DNA from: Streptomyces cylindrosporus
GTDB lineage: Bacteria > Actinomycetota > Actinomycetes > Streptomycetales > Streptomycetaceae
Direction of reading: 5' to 3'
NCBI RefSeq assembly: GCF_022698165.1
Contig: NZ_JALDAY010000012.1
Coordinates: forward strand, 124,001-188,000
DNA length: 64,000 bases
Shown here: piece by piece, positions 56,122 through 64,000 of the stretch
Numbering within the stretch: position 1 is the first letter of the stretch
Layout of the letters: each line of letters begins with the position of its first letter
Position numbers and translations under genes: made by a program
Notes under the pieces: generated by a model
The model's database searches: none
What the model was told of the DNA's origin: nothing
Seen by the model: only the letters and a program-made list of their open reading frames with translations

Positions 56122-57251
56122 AGCTCCTCCTCCACCAGGATCTCAGCGACCTCCGCCACCTCGGCTCCGACGACGGCCGCGGCCTGTTCCAGCGCGACCG
56201 GCTGGCCGCTCAGCAGCAGACGCACTGCGGGCAGAGTCTTGGCCGCGAGGGTGAGCTTTTTCCCCGAGGCCACGACGTCGACGGTCTCTCCGCGCTCCTG
56301 AATCTGGGGCGGGAAATGGGTGGTGCACACCACGGCGTCGAGCGGCCCGAGTATGTCGAGGAACGGCACGTGCCGAGGCAGGGTCGTCGCCTGCTCGTAT
56401 GCGTCCAGGAAGTCGGCCGGCGGGCGCTCGCTGACCAGCTGGGTGGCGGCCTCGGTCAGGGCATCGGTGCCGGTTCCCTGCCAGCGGTCGAGGTCGTGGC
56501 GGAAGATCTCGCGCTCGCGGCACCAGTCGGCCAACCACGCGAGCCAGCTCGCCCCTGTGCGCTTGGTGATGCCGAACGTGACGTGAAGGCTCTTGCCGGA
56601 GCCGCTGCCGGTCCGTGTCGCCTGGTGCCAGTGGCCCCGGGGGATGTGCATGACGTCGCCGGTCCGCATCAGACCGGACCAGATGATCTCCTCACTGGGT
56701 GTGCTGTTGGGGTCGGTGTCCCGGTACATCGGGACCGCGCGGGAGGTCGCGCGCACCTCCCACTCCTTCTCACCCGCCAGCTGGACGATGACGACATCGT
56801 GGTCGTCCCAGTGCAGGGGGAAGCCGGAGGCGTCGTTCGTCGTCAGGTACGCGTTGACCTGGACGCGCTCACGGGACCACCACTGCAGGGCCCGGCACGC
56901 GACCTCCATCGTCGGATCGAAGACGTTGGCCTGGTCCATGATCACCGTCGCGCCTTCTCCCAGGAGCCTGCCCAGGCTGCGCATGTTGACCATGGAGATG
57001 CTCTGGCCGCGGGGGCTGACGCTGTCGGTGTAGTAGATGGCCGGATGGACCTCCTCGCCCTTCTGGAAGCACCGGAACTGCGGGCGGTTCAGGCTCCTGC
57101 GCATCGCGGTGTCGAGCAGGCGGTTCGGGGTCATGATGCGGGAGACGAGTGCGGGGTCGTCCATGCTCCCGCGTACGAAGTCCTTGCCCAGCGCCTCGGC
57201 TCCGCTCCAGCGGAGCGCTGCTTCGATGGCGCTGATCAACCGGTGTTCCAT
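56055..57251 (-). CDS. JmjC/Cupin_4-type oxygenase
   Basis: The 398-residue protein is read from ATG 57251 (MEHRLISAIEAAL). The catalytic core has the Fe(II) ligands in FPLHWDDHDVVIVQL (HxD) and the distal His in VMHIPRGHWHQA, as in MINA53/NO66/YcfD-like 2-oxoglutarate hydroxylases. Then comes LHVTFGI and a winged-helix-like C-terminal region. YcfD-type enzymes hydroxylate Arg or His side chains in proteins. Its neighbour upstream is a 55-residue peptide gene and downstream an aldo/keto reductase, so a peptide substrate is plausible here. Confidence 0.82.
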   Translation of the reverse strand: MEHRLISAIEAALRWSGAEALGKDFVRGSMDDPALVSRIMTPNRLLDTAMRRSLNRPQFRCFQKGEEVHPAIYYTDSVSPRGQSISMVNMRSLGRLLGEGATVIMDQANVFDPTMEVACRALQWWSRERVQVNAYLTTNDASGFPLHWDDHDVVIVQLAGEKEWEVRATSRAVPMYRDTDPNSTPSEEIIWSGLMRTGDVMHIPRGHWHQATRTGSGSGKSLHVTFGITKRTGASWLAWLADWCREREIFRHDLDRWQGTGTDALTEAATQLVSERPPADFLDAYEQATTLPRHVPFLDILGPLDAVVCTTHFPPQIQERGETVDVVASGKKLTLAAKTLPAVRLLLSGQPVALEQAAAVVGAEVAEVAEILVEEELCAVLTPELFSGYTGLVTNAGS

Positions 57252-57336
57252 CGTGCGTCCTCCATGGGTTCGACCACTGATGCGGACACGGTGGGGGCCG
57301 GCGCGGCCGACCACGCCGGCCCTCACCGCTTGGTGC

Positions 57337-57504
57337 CTACTCGCTGTCGTGCAGGTTGCCGTCGCCACCCGGCCACGGCGCGTCGCCAGAACTGCCCTGG
57401 TTGTCCGACCGGAGGCTGTCGTACCGGTCGTGGACGGCGGTCAGCTCTTGCACCGCCACCAGGAGGCCGCTCCGGGCCGGAGGCGGTGTCGTGGGCTCTG
57501 TCAC
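57337..57504 (-). CDS. Small acidic peptide upstream of the JmjC-type oxygenase, possible modification substrate
   Basis: A 55-codon frame from GTG 57504, preceded by AGGAAGGAGCACGAG, encodes MTEPTTPPPARSG, an amphipathic helix LLVAVQELTAVHDRYDSL and a hydrophilic tail SDNQGSSGDAPWPGGDGN ending LHDSE. It lies 85 bp upstream of the cupin gene on the same strand. The leader-like helix plus a flexible tail with Asp, Asn, His and Pro resembles a RiPP precursor, but no known precursor family is recognised. It was not expected from ORF size alone; the ribosome-binding site and position support translation. Confidence 0.55.
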   Translation of the reverse strand: MTEPTTPPPARSGLLVAVQELTAVHDRYDSLRSDNQGSSGDAPWPGGDGNLHDSE

Positions 57505-57651
57505 CTCGTGCTCCTTCCTCTTCGGTTCTCCCGTCAGGGCTCCGACGGGAGGTCGATGGCCGCTCCACGGCCGTGAGAGATGTGAGTCGCCGTGGGGCGG
57601 CGGTCATGGGGCGCGCCATGAAGGGCCGTCCGGCACCAGGGGCAGGGCGGG

Positions 57652-57969
57652 TCAGCGGTGATTCGGAAGACCGCCGACGTCCTCGCGCATGTTGATCTCC
57701 AGAACGCGCTGGTCCAGTTCGTACAGACAGGCACGACACGCGTAGAGGGCCGCGTGCATGCCGCTCGACCGGACGGGCCCGATCCACGTCACCTCGACGT
57801 CGTCACGTCCGCACCACAGCCAGCACTCGCCGCGCCCCCGCCACTCGTGGCGATCCCATAGCGCGTAGTCAGTGGGCTCCCTGGTGACGGGGTCGATGTC
57901 TCGGCGGGTGGGCCGGAAGACCACGTCGGGATCAGGAAGCGGATTCGCTCGTAAGGTGTGCCGCCCCAT
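57652..57969 (-). CDS. Small protein with a putative four-Cys zinc site
   Basis: The 105-residue protein starts at MGRHTLRANPL; its ATG shares one base with the stop of the upstream ATPase gene. Four Cys form two pairs, CWLWC (residues about 51-55) and CRAC (about 82-85), suitable for zinc. The rest includes YALWDRHEWRGRGE and a C-terminal helix LYELDQRVLEINM. No family recognised. It looks like a small accessory or regulatory protein of the same transcription unit as the GHKL ATPase. Confidence 0.65.
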   Translation of the reverse strand: MGRHTLRANPLPDPDVVFRPTRRDIDPVTREPTDYALWDRHEWRGRGECWLWCGRDDVEVTWIGPVRSSGMHAALYACRACLYELDQRVLEINMREDVGGLPNHR

Positions 57970-58460
57970 CACGCGACCGCCAGAGTGAGTGACTCGGGCT
58001 CGGCCACCACGCCGCGCTTCGGCCGTAGCACGAACAGCCTGCGCAGTACGGCGGCTCGGATGGCGGGCGCCGCCTTGGGAAGCGCGATCTCCGCCCAAAC
58101 GTGCTTGCCCTGGCCGACGGGCTCCCAGGCACACCGAGAAGCGAGAAGCTCGACCAGCGCCAGGCCGCGCCCGCTCTCGTCCTGGGCCTGGGCACAACTC
58201 GTCTGCGGAGCAGCAGGATTGGCATCGAGCACGTCGATCACCAGGCGGCCGGGACGGTGGTACAACGCGACGGTGACGGGCCCTTCCCCATGGACCACGG
58301 CGTTGCTGATGAGCTCGGAGGCGACAAGACGGATGGCGTCAGCCGTTTCGTCGTCCAACGGCACACCCCACGCACGCACCTTGTCGACGACCTTGCGCCG
58401 AGCGAGGGACACTTCCCTCTCTTCTCCCGCGAGGACGAACCGATGGACAAGCGTGGGCAT
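57969..58460 (-). CDS. GHKL-type ATPase, anti-sigma-factor-like
   Basis: The 163-residue protein has the HATPase_c/RsbW fold: N box ASELISNAVVHGEGPVTV, G1-type DESGRGLALVELLASRC and a final KHVWAEIAL strand. These stand-alone ATPases are common in Streptomyces as anti-sigma-like partners of XRE/DUF397 regulators. Start ATG 58460 behind GGAGG. The gene diverges from the XRE-TPR regulator. Its 5' region contains a perfect 12-bp inverted repeat. Confidence 0.86.
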   Translation of the reverse strand: MPTLVHRFVLAGEEREVSLARRKVVDKVRAWGVPLDDETADAIRLVASELISNAVVHGEGPVTVALYHRPGRLVIDVLDANPAAPQTSCAQAQDESGRGLALVELLASRCAWEPVGQGKHVWAEIALPKAAPAIRAAVLRRLFVLRPKRGVVAEPESLTLAVA

Positions 58461-58487
58461 GGCGGACGCCTCCGAGGAGTTGGAAAG

Positions 58488-58524
58488 CGGCTCCGTCCCC
58501 GACGGGGAAACAGGGACGGAGCCG
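58488..58524. promoter_or_regulatory. 12-bp inverted repeat with an alternative inner hairpin upstream of the GHKL ATPase
   Basis: CGGCTCCGTCCC (58488-58499) and GGGACGGAGCCG (58513-58524) are perfect inverted copies 13 nt apart. The loop begins GACGGGG, which can pair with the CCGTC of the left arm instead. Two exclusive stems are thus possible in the leader transcript 28-64 nt upstream of the start codon. Confidence 0.5.
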
Positions 58525-58713
58525 CCGATCTGAGTAGCCGTTCCGGGAACAGTCGCTCTGCGGCGGACTGCGCGGACGGCTGATACTCAGTCAACGGCCC
58601 CAGCCAGCAAGGCGGAACGTTTCTAGGGGGTTCCTCCTGGGGACGCCCTCCCCGTACGCGGTCACGCGAAGTAGCCTCCCCACTACGCCGTGAGGGATGA
58701 CGGGAGTGATGAG

Positions 58714-60057
58714 ATGCCTGGTGAGCCGTTGGCGGTCCACCCGCTGAGCTTCCTTCTCCAGACGCGCGGATGGGGGAAGGCCGAGTTCGCCCGCCTCATG
58801 CAGGCCCACGGGCGGTCGCTCGGAATCCCCCTCGCGACCAACCGGACCACCGTATGGAAGTGGGAGCAGGGGCAGGAGCCGGACGCGGACGCCCAGCGCG
58901 TACTCGCCGACCTGCTGCGCGTCCCCTACCAGCAGGCGCGTAGGGAAGGCTGGCCCCGGTGGCTGCCGGTCTGGGAGGTCACGGGGCTCACTGCCCCGTG
59001 GACCGAGGCCGGTACCGTTGAGGCGTTGTCCGAACTAGTGGGGAGTGGCCGCATGGACCGCCGGGGCTTTCTCACCATCACCGGCGCCGCCTTGACGGGC
59101 CTCGCGGCGAGCTGGGTGGACGCGCCGTCCGCCTTCGCCTCGGCCCTGGGCGGGGATCAGGTCTCGGACACGATGGTCTCGACGATCGAGCAGCGCATCA
59201 GCACGCTGCGCACCCTCGACGACCAACTCGGCGGCGCTACGCTCCTGGAGCAGGCACGTGGCGATCTCGCCCTCGTCACCGGCCTCCTGAGCACCGGCAG
59301 GTACACAGAGAACATCCGAATCCGCCTCTACGCCCTGGCGGCCCGGGTGTCGCACCTGACCGGCTGGATGGCCTACGATGCGGGGCTGCGGTCCGTCGGC
59401 CAGCGCTACTACGTCGGCGCCCTGCGCAGCGCCCGCACCGCCGGCGACGATGCGTTCGGTGCCTTCATCCTCGCGGAGATGGGCGTTCACGTCTCCGAGG
59501 CCGGACGGACCGCTGAGCGCGTCGCTCTTATCTCGACCGCCATCGACAACGCCCCTCGCACGCTGTCGCCGTACACCAAGTCCTTCCTCTATCTACACCA
59601 GGCCGAGGCACTTTCCCGCGACGGCGACCACCGGAACGCCGGAACAGCGCTCAACCGCGCCGTCTCCTACTGGGAGAGCCACACGACGCAGGAAAACCCG
59701 GACTGGCTCAACTGGTTCGGCGAGGCCCAACTGAAGTCCACCGAGGGCAAGGTCCTGCTGCGGTCCGGGCAGGTGGAGCGCGCAACGGGTTCCCTGGAGA
59801 CCTCCGTGAAGAGCGCGGCTCCTCGGGACAAGGCCGTGCGCTCCAGCCGCCTGGCCGAGGCCCGGCTCGCCGGCGGCGACCTGGACGGGGCGCTCGACGC
59901 CGCGAACTACGGCACCGAACTCCTGGAGAGCAGTGTCAGCTCCGTACGGGCGCTGGACCGCCTGAAGGAGTTCTCCGCACACCTCGAACCGCGCAAGTCC
60001 GTCCCCGCTGTCCGTGAGTTCCGCGAGCGGCTTCAGGCGGTGCCCATCGCGGCGTGA
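58714..60057 (+). CDS. XRE-family regulator with Tat-like segment and TPR-type domain
   Basis: The 447-residue protein starts at ATG 58714 behind GGGAGTG. An N-terminal XRE-type HTH (LLQTRGWGKAEFARLMQAHG, then TVWKWEQGQEPDADAQRVLADLL) is followed near residue 113 by DRRGFLTITGAALTGLAAS, which looks like a twin-arginine signal in the middle of the protein. The remainder is helical with TPR-like repeats (FLYLHQAEALSRDGDHRNA, GEAQLKSTEGKVLLRSGQVE). It is divergent from the GHKL ATPase operon and probably regulates it. Confidence 0.82.
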   Translation: MPGEPLAVHPLSFLLQTRGWGKAEFARLMQAHGRSLGIPLATNRTTVWKWEQGQEPDADAQRVLADLLRVPYQQARREGWPRWLPVWEVTGLTAPWTEAGTVEALSELVGSGRMDRRGFLTITGAALTGLAASWVDAPSAFASALGGDQVSDTMVSTIEQRISTLRTLDDQLGGATLLEQARGDLALVTGLLSTGRYTENIRIRLYALAARVSHLTGWMAYDAGLRSVGQRYYVGALRSARTAGDDAFGAFILAEMGVHVSEAGRTAERVALISTAIDNAPRTLSPYTKSFLYLHQAEALSRDGDHRNAGTALNRAVSYWESHTTQENPDWLNWFGEAQLKSTEGKVLLRSGQVERATGSLETSVKSAAPRDKAVRSSRLAEARLAGGDLDGALDAANYGTELLESSVSSVRALDRLKEFSAHLEPRKSVPAVREFRERLQAVPIAA

Positions 60058-60129
60058 CTGTCACCTTTCGGATTGCGAGGCCGAGCCCGCCCCCTCAGAG
60101 CAGGTTGCCGCAATGCCAGGATGGACGGC

Positions 60130-61302
60130 ATGACGACGATCCACGGTGAGGTCGCGGCTGGGTTCGAACCGGTGCGTGAGGCGTTCGCGGCGAACTTCTC
60201 CGAGCACGGGGACATCGGCGCGGCGGTGTGCGTGTACCAGTGCGGTCGACCGGTGGTGGACCTGTGGGGCGGCGTCGCCGACCCCGAGACCGGTCGTCCG
60301 TGGACGCGAGACACGCTGCAGCTCGTCTACTCGGCGACCAAGGGGGCTACCGCGACCGCGGCACACATGCTGGCCGAGCGCGGGGCGCTGGACCTGGACG
60401 CGCCGGTGGCGAAGTACTGGCCGGAGTTCGCCGCGAACGGCAAGGCGGACATCCCGGTGCGCTGGCTGCTGTCCCACCAAGCCGGCCTGATCACACTGGA
60501 CCAACCTGTCCCGCTGAACGAAGCGTTGGCCTGGCACCCGATGGCGGCCGCACTCGCCGCTCAACGCCCCCAGTGGACTCCGGGCACAGCGCACGGCTAC
60601 CACGGCAGGACCTGGGGCTGGCTTGTCGGCGAAGTGATCCGCCGGGTATCCGGCCAGACGCCGGGCCGCCTCTTCGCCGACGAGATCGCCGCCCCCCTCG
60701 GACTGGACTTCTTCATCGGACTGCCGGCGGATCAACGCAGCCGAGTCAGCCGCATGGTGTACCAGCGACCCGCAGTGGACCTCACCACCGTGCCCGCCGA
60801 GTCGGTTCCCGAGGAACTCCGCGAACAGGTGGCCGCCTGGAGGGATCCGCAGTCGTTCAGCAACAGGGCGTACATGGTCACCGACCCCGCCGAGATCGAC
60901 TTCGACTCGCCCGAGGTGCAGGCCGCCGAACTCCCGGCCTCCAACGGCATCGGCACCGCACACGCACTGGCACGCATGTACGCCGCGTTGATCGGCGAAG
61001 TGGACGGTGTGCGCCTGCTTACGCCAGAGACTCTGGAGTCAGCGACCAAGGAGCAGGCCAGCGGGAGGGATCAGGTGATGTTGATCCCGAGCCGATTCAG
61101 CTCCGGATACATGCTGCCCACCGAGACCAACCCGATGATCGGGGGGAGCTCTTTCGGCCACACCGGCCGCGGCGGTTCGCTCGGCTTCGCCGATCTCAAG
61201 TGCGGCATCGCCTTCGGCTACGTGATGAACAACATCATCGGGGGAGTTGACGACGTACGTGCGGCATCGTTGGTCGACGCGGTGCGCAGGTCGCTGGCGT
61301 AA
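60130..61302 (+). CDS. Serine hydrolase, class C beta-lactamase/EstB-like
   Basis: The 390-residue protein is read from ATG 60130 (MTTIHGEVAAGF); ATG 60121 is close by. The catalytic SxxK is in YSATKGATATAAHML, Tyr in GYHGRTWGWLVGEV takes the second-motif position, and FGHTGRGGSLG is the third (HTG) motif. No signal peptide, so cytosolic. EstB-type members are esterases rather than beta-lactamases. A beta-lactamase role is unlikely. Confidence 0.87.
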   Translation: MTTIHGEVAAGFEPVREAFAANFSEHGDIGAAVCVYQCGRPVVDLWGGVADPETGRPWTRDTLQLVYSATKGATATAAHMLAERGALDLDAPVAKYWPEFAANGKADIPVRWLLSHQAGLITLDQPVPLNEALAWHPMAAALAAQRPQWTPGTAHGYHGRTWGWLVGEVIRRVSGQTPGRLFADEIAAPLGLDFFIGLPADQRSRVSRMVYQRPAVDLTTVPAESVPEELREQVAAWRDPQSFSNRAYMVTDPAEIDFDSPEVQAAELPASNGIGTAHALARMYAALIGEVDGVRLLTPETLESATKEQASGRDQVMLIPSRFSSGYMLPTETNPMIGGSSFGHTGRGGSLGFADLKCGIAFGYVMNNIIGGVDDVRAASLVDAVRRSLA

Positions 61303-61573
61303 GGCGGCTGGCGCCTGGGAGCAGGCCCTGTTCCAGTGTGTGTCTGCGTAGCGGCGACATACATGTTGCAGCGATGAGCCAGCCGTTTGACCGGAAGCGT
61401 GGCTGAGATCCCGTAGAGCCTCCGCGGGATCCTTCCTTCCCGCGCTTGTGATTCAGGTTCGATTGGCCCTGGACGGTAGGGAGCTTTCTAGCGCGAGATC
61501 CCGTCATGCAAGGCACTTGCCGATGTCCGCTTCCTGGACCGAGCTCCCGGGACTGCCGCAGAGTTAGGTGACA
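61303..61573. other. Gene-free interval
   Basis: The 271 bp between the convergent serine hydrolase and DUF397 genes show no ORF with coding bias, no strong hairpin and no RNA gene that I can recognise. A slightly lower GC content than neighbouring genes is visible. Confidence 0.5.
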
Positions 61574-61831
61574 CTATGCCGCTCTCGCGATGCGCCGTGA
61601 GTATGTCGCGTGCCGTGCTGCTGGCTCCTGCCGACTATTTCTCGGTCCAGCCACGAACCTGCCCCACGCCTCGACTGACACGGATACTTGGGGACCGTCC
61701 GGCCGCTTGGAGTCTCGTATCAGCACTACCGCCGACGTGAAGGCAGCTTCTACGCACTCGGTCGTGTTACCACCGCTGTACGACGACTTGACCCAGTCGT
61801 ACTCGTGGGCGGGGCGGGGTTCGGCAGACAT
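61574..61831 (-). CDS. DUF397 family protein
   Basis: The 85-residue protein has the DUF397 core: YDWVKSSYSGGNTTECVEAAF, VLIRDSKRPDGPQVSVSVEAW. These small proteins are partners or modulators of the XRE regulators they adjoin in Streptomyces (WhiJ-type and AbaA-like loci). The ATG at 61831 directly abuts the stop of the XRE gene, with AAGGAG upstream. The last 20 residues (ARHATYSRRIARAA) go beyond the usual family end. Confidence 0.88.
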   Translation of the reverse strand: MSAEPRPAHEYDWVKSSYSGGNTTECVEAAFTSAVVLIRDSKRPDGPQVSVSVEAWGRFVAGPRNSRQEPAARHATYSRRIARAA

Positions 61832-62677
61832 CTACAGCTCCTTGCGGGCGCGATGGATTATGGCGGAGGAGGCCTCCATGTCCAACGCTTGTGCCCTCAG
61901 GTACTCGAACGCAAGTCTGTATCGCTCCAGTTCCTCATCCTTCTCAAGGAAGAGGGAGCCGGTGTGGAAGTCGACGTACACGACGTCGAGTGCCTGCTCG
62001 GTTCCTCCGATGATGACGAAGCTTCCAAGCGCAGCGGCATGGGCTCCCTTGGAGAAGGGCAGAACCTGAAGCGTTATGTGAGGGGACTCGTTCGCTTCGA
62101 GCAGCCGGTCAAGTTGCTCTCGCATCGCCTGCGGTGATCCGACTACCCGGCGGATCACGGATTCGTCGAGGATCGCCCACAGCTGCAACGGCTTGAGGCG
62201 GGTGAGGATCTCCTGCCGCTTCATCCGGATGTCGACCAGCCGCTCGATCTCCTCGGATTCCAGGGGGATTTCGTTGGCCTTCTGCAGCGCGGTGCTGTAC
62301 TCGCGCGTCTGCAACAGACCAGGAACGTAGACGCAGGAGAAGTGACTCTCGCGTACGGCTTCGTCCTCAAGCGTGAGCAGCAAGTTCATGCTCTCGGGGA
62401 TGGAGTCGGAGAAGGAACTCCACCAGCCCTGCTGCTTCGCGTCCTTGGCGAGTCCCACAACGGCCTCGCGCTCGGCGTCAGTTGCTCCGTATTCGCGGCA
62501 CAGAGCATCAATCACGATCCACTTGACCGGCCCGGACTGAGTCTCGTACCGGCTGACCGTCGCCTTGGACACCCCGACCAGCTGCCCTGCCTCTTCAAGC
62601 GTCAGGCCCTTGCGGGCGCGCAACTTGCGCATCATCGCGCCCAGTTGGCGGCGGCGGGTTGTCGTCCGTTCAGGCAT
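61832..62677 (-). CDS. XRE-family regulator with DUF5753 domain
   Basis: The 281-residue protein starts at MPERTTTRRRQLG. HTH_31-type helix-turn-helix (LRARKGLTLEEAGQLVGVSKATVSRYET) precedes a DUF5753 domain marked by FSCVYVPGLLQTREYSTAL, LWAILDESVIRRVVG, ITLQVLPFSKGAHAA and the C-terminal YRLAFEYLRAQAL. Members pair with DUF397 proteins and a nearby GHKL ATPase to control development or metabolite genes. Adjacent to both here. Confidence 0.92.
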   Translation of the reverse strand: MPERTTTRRRQLGAMMRKLRARKGLTLEEAGQLVGVSKATVSRYETQSGPVKWIVIDALCREYGATDAEREAVVGLAKDAKQQGWWSSFSDSIPESMNLLLTLEDEAVRESHFSCVYVPGLLQTREYSTALQKANEIPLESEEIERLVDIRMKRQEILTRLKPLQLWAILDESVIRRVVGSPQAMREQLDRLLEANESPHITLQVLPFSKGAHAAALGSFVIIGGTEQALDVVYVDFHTGSLFLEKDEELERYRLAFEYLRAQALDMEASSAIIHRARKEL

Positions 62678-62898
62678 GGAACTCCTTGTCAGTGCTCGGG
62701 GCACCAGGCCCGGAGTCCCCCTCAGGCTAGGTAGCGGCCGACGGGATCCACCATCAGGTTCACTCGATCGATTCTCGTGAGAAGTTACACGATGAGATTT
62801 CTCTGTGTCATGCTCGCTTACCGGATGGCTACGCAGAGCAGCCGTACGGACACGGCATGCGCGGCAGGTGCGTGGCTTGGGAGGGAGGAGCGGCCCTG

Positions 62899-63546
62899 AT
62901 GTCTGACTGCGAAGTCACCGAACCCCGACTCCGCTGTGTACTGCCCTTCGAGGCGGCACCAGCGGAAGTGCGCTTACTGCGGAGGGCAGCCGTCACGCAA
63001 CTGAGTCGCTGGGGCATGACGACGGTGGCGGACGAAGCGGAGCTAGTCGTTACGGAGCTGGCAACAAACGTCGTTAAGCATGTCGGCGAGGGTGTACCTG
63101 CGAGTCTGATCCTTGAGCGGCGAGGTGAGCGGCTCCGGCTCGAAGTGCATGACAAGAGCAGGGCGGTGCCGAGGCCGGGCACGGCGGATTGCGACGCCGA
63201 GTGCGGTCGTGGCCTGCACTTGCTCGCAGCCTTGGCGGTGGACTGGGGCACGGTGCTCACCGCGGTAGGCAAGGCAGTCTGGTGCGAGATCCCGCTCAGA
63301 GCGGGAAGCGCCTGCCGCCGCGTGGAGCGTGCCGCCGAGGCGCTGGAGAGCTACCAAGGTTCCTGTGGCGGTGCTGCCCTGATGGGGAGCAGGGGGGAAG
63401 CCGTCCTGCGGGACATCGGTCTTGAGGAGTCAGCCGTGGAGCTGATCGCGGACCTGCTCCACTGGACCGCTGCACGCGGCCATGATCCGGACGACATCCT
63501 TGACCGCGCCCAGATGCACTACGAGGCCGATAGGGATGCTGCCTAG
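62899..63546 (+). CDS. GHKL-type ATPase, anti-sigma-factor-like, with C-terminal extension
   Basis: The 215-residue protein starts at ATG 62899 behind GGAGGAG. RsbW-like fold: N box DEAELVVTELATNVVKHVG, G box CDAECGRGLHLLAALAVDWG and final KAVWCEIPL. About 65 extra residues follow (SCGGAALMGSRGEAVLRDIGLEESAV), not part of the ATPase fold. It is divergent from the XRE/DUF397 pair. Its stop codon overlaps the stop of the HNH gene by two bases. Confidence 0.87.
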   Translation: MSDCEVTEPRLRCVLPFEAAPAEVRLLRRAAVTQLSRWGMTTVADEAELVVTELATNVVKHVGEGVPASLILERRGERLRLEVHDKSRAVPRPGTADCDAECGRGLHLLAALAVDWGTVLTAVGKAVWCEIPLRAGSACRRVERAAEALESYQGSCGGAALMGSRGEAVLRDIGLEESAVELIADLLHWTAARGHDPDDILDRAQMHYEADRDAA

Positions 63547-64000
63547 TGGGCGGCATCCTGAACGGACTTGCGTATGTGCTCGCGCAGAGCAGCCGGCGTG
63601 CGCCAGGATTCTCCCGGACGGCTTCTGTGGCACATGCGGTGGCAGTTGGCGCACACGCAGGCGAGGTCGCCGAGCTTGGTCTCCCGCGTCCCGGAGATGT
63701 AGAGGGGAGTGACGTGGTGCACTTCGATGTAGCCCTCGCCAAGGTCTCCGTAGGCGTGGCCGAAGTCGAAGTCGCAGACCTCGCACCGGAGCGGCTGTCC
63801 GTTTCGGCGGACTTGCTTGATCTTCAGCGCACGGAGTTTCGGATCCCGCTCGCGGGCGAGTGCCCGGCGGACGAGGAGGCGTCCCTCAATGGCTGTGGCG
63901 CCGGCTTCGTCGACCTCATCGAGTTGCTTGGGGATGGTGTACAGCTCGCCGGAAGAGATGCCCTCTTCGATGGCCTCGGCCGCCTGGAGCATTTCCGCCT
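63543..64000 (-). CDS. HNH endonuclease (5' end may lie outside window)
   Basis: At least 149 residues are visible. The C-terminal part is an HNH domain of the McrA-like type: CEVCDFDFGHAYG, the HNH core YIEVHHVTPLYISG with His-His and CVCANCHRMCHR providing Cys for zinc. A possible start ATG at 63992 has AGGCGGAA upstream, but the frame stays open to the window edge, so the protein could be longer. Related proteins cut modified or phage DNA; no methyltransferase is visible. Confidence 0.8.
   Translation of the reverse strand, partial: AEMLQAAEAIEEGISSGELYTIPKQLDEVDEAGATAIEGRLLVRRALARERDPKLRALKIKQVRRNGQPLRCEVCDFDFGHAYGDLGEGYIEVHHVTPLYISGTRETKLGDLACVCANCHRMCHRSRPGESWRTPAALREHIRKSVQDAAH

Noticed and set aside
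60130..61302. Antibiotic-resistance beta-lactamase
   Set aside because: No signal peptide, and motif pattern is that of EstB-type esterases.

Overview
The window is high-GC DNA with GTG starts, twin-arginine signals and gene families such as SsgA-like, DasR-controlled PTS, XRE/DUF397 pairs and DUF2017. It is a Streptomyces chromosome or a very close relative. From memory, gene order from about 1 to 40 kb follows the S. coelicolor SCO2928 to SCO2890 core region in descending order; I could not check this by alignment. No rRNA, CRISPR array, transposase or prophage module was seen.

Layout. 0-7 kb: end of an osmoprotectant ABC permease, an HpdR-like AsnC regulator divergent from hppD (tyrosine degradation), a TagC-like propeller protein, a large Ala/Gly-repeat TPR membrane protein, a GlcD-type FAD oxidase and ssgG. 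7-13 kb: two RDD membrane proteins and a secreted M6 metalloprotease. 13-16.5 kb: NAD salvage (pncA, pncB), clpS and a DUF2017 gene. 16.5-20.3 kb: an amino-acid permease behind a structured leader, then the JAMM protease / CysO / CysM route to cysteine, with a short Cys-ending leader peptide. 20.3-21.8 kb: a membrane-anchored PemK-like protein and an MBL hydrolase.

The most interesting block is 21.7-25.7 kb. It is a self-contained cassette, closed by a strong hairpin at each end, inserted between the MBL gene and the N-acetylglucosamine PTS genes. It encodes a 64-residue double-glycine-type precursor with three Cys, a C39-peptidase ABC exporter and a SunS-type peptide S-glycosyltransferase. 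This is the gene set of a glycocin (sublancin-like glycosylated bacteriocin), here in an actinomycete and reduced to three genes.

25.7-36.8 kb: the NagE2/NagE1/NagF PTS with three DasR-type sites, rph, a lipoprotein gene, rdgB, an unusual tRNA with anticodon UAG but a short variable loop, two tandem HNH nucleases, bcp, a GroES-like gene, an SMR guanidinium exporter behind what I read as a guanidine-III riboswitch, and a class A PBP. 37-45 kb: a three-gene ABC-2 exporter, a LiaF-like protein, a GDSL hydrolase, DUF445 and an MFS transporter, followed by 0.8 kb of non-coding GC-rich repeats.

45.8-64 kb is more accessory: a Tat-exported alginate-lyase-like protein with a LAxTG tail, hydrolases, MarR, a secreted protein, a nitronate monooxygenase, GNAT, a PLP dehydratase and an APH-fold kinase. 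It then has a candidate uncharacterised peptide-modification locus (55-ORF peptide, JmjC-type cupin, aldo/keto reductase, Zn-ribbon protein, GHKL ATPase, XRE-TPR regulator), a serine hydrolase, an XRE/DUF397 pair with another GHKL ATPase, and an HNH nuclease cut by the window edge.
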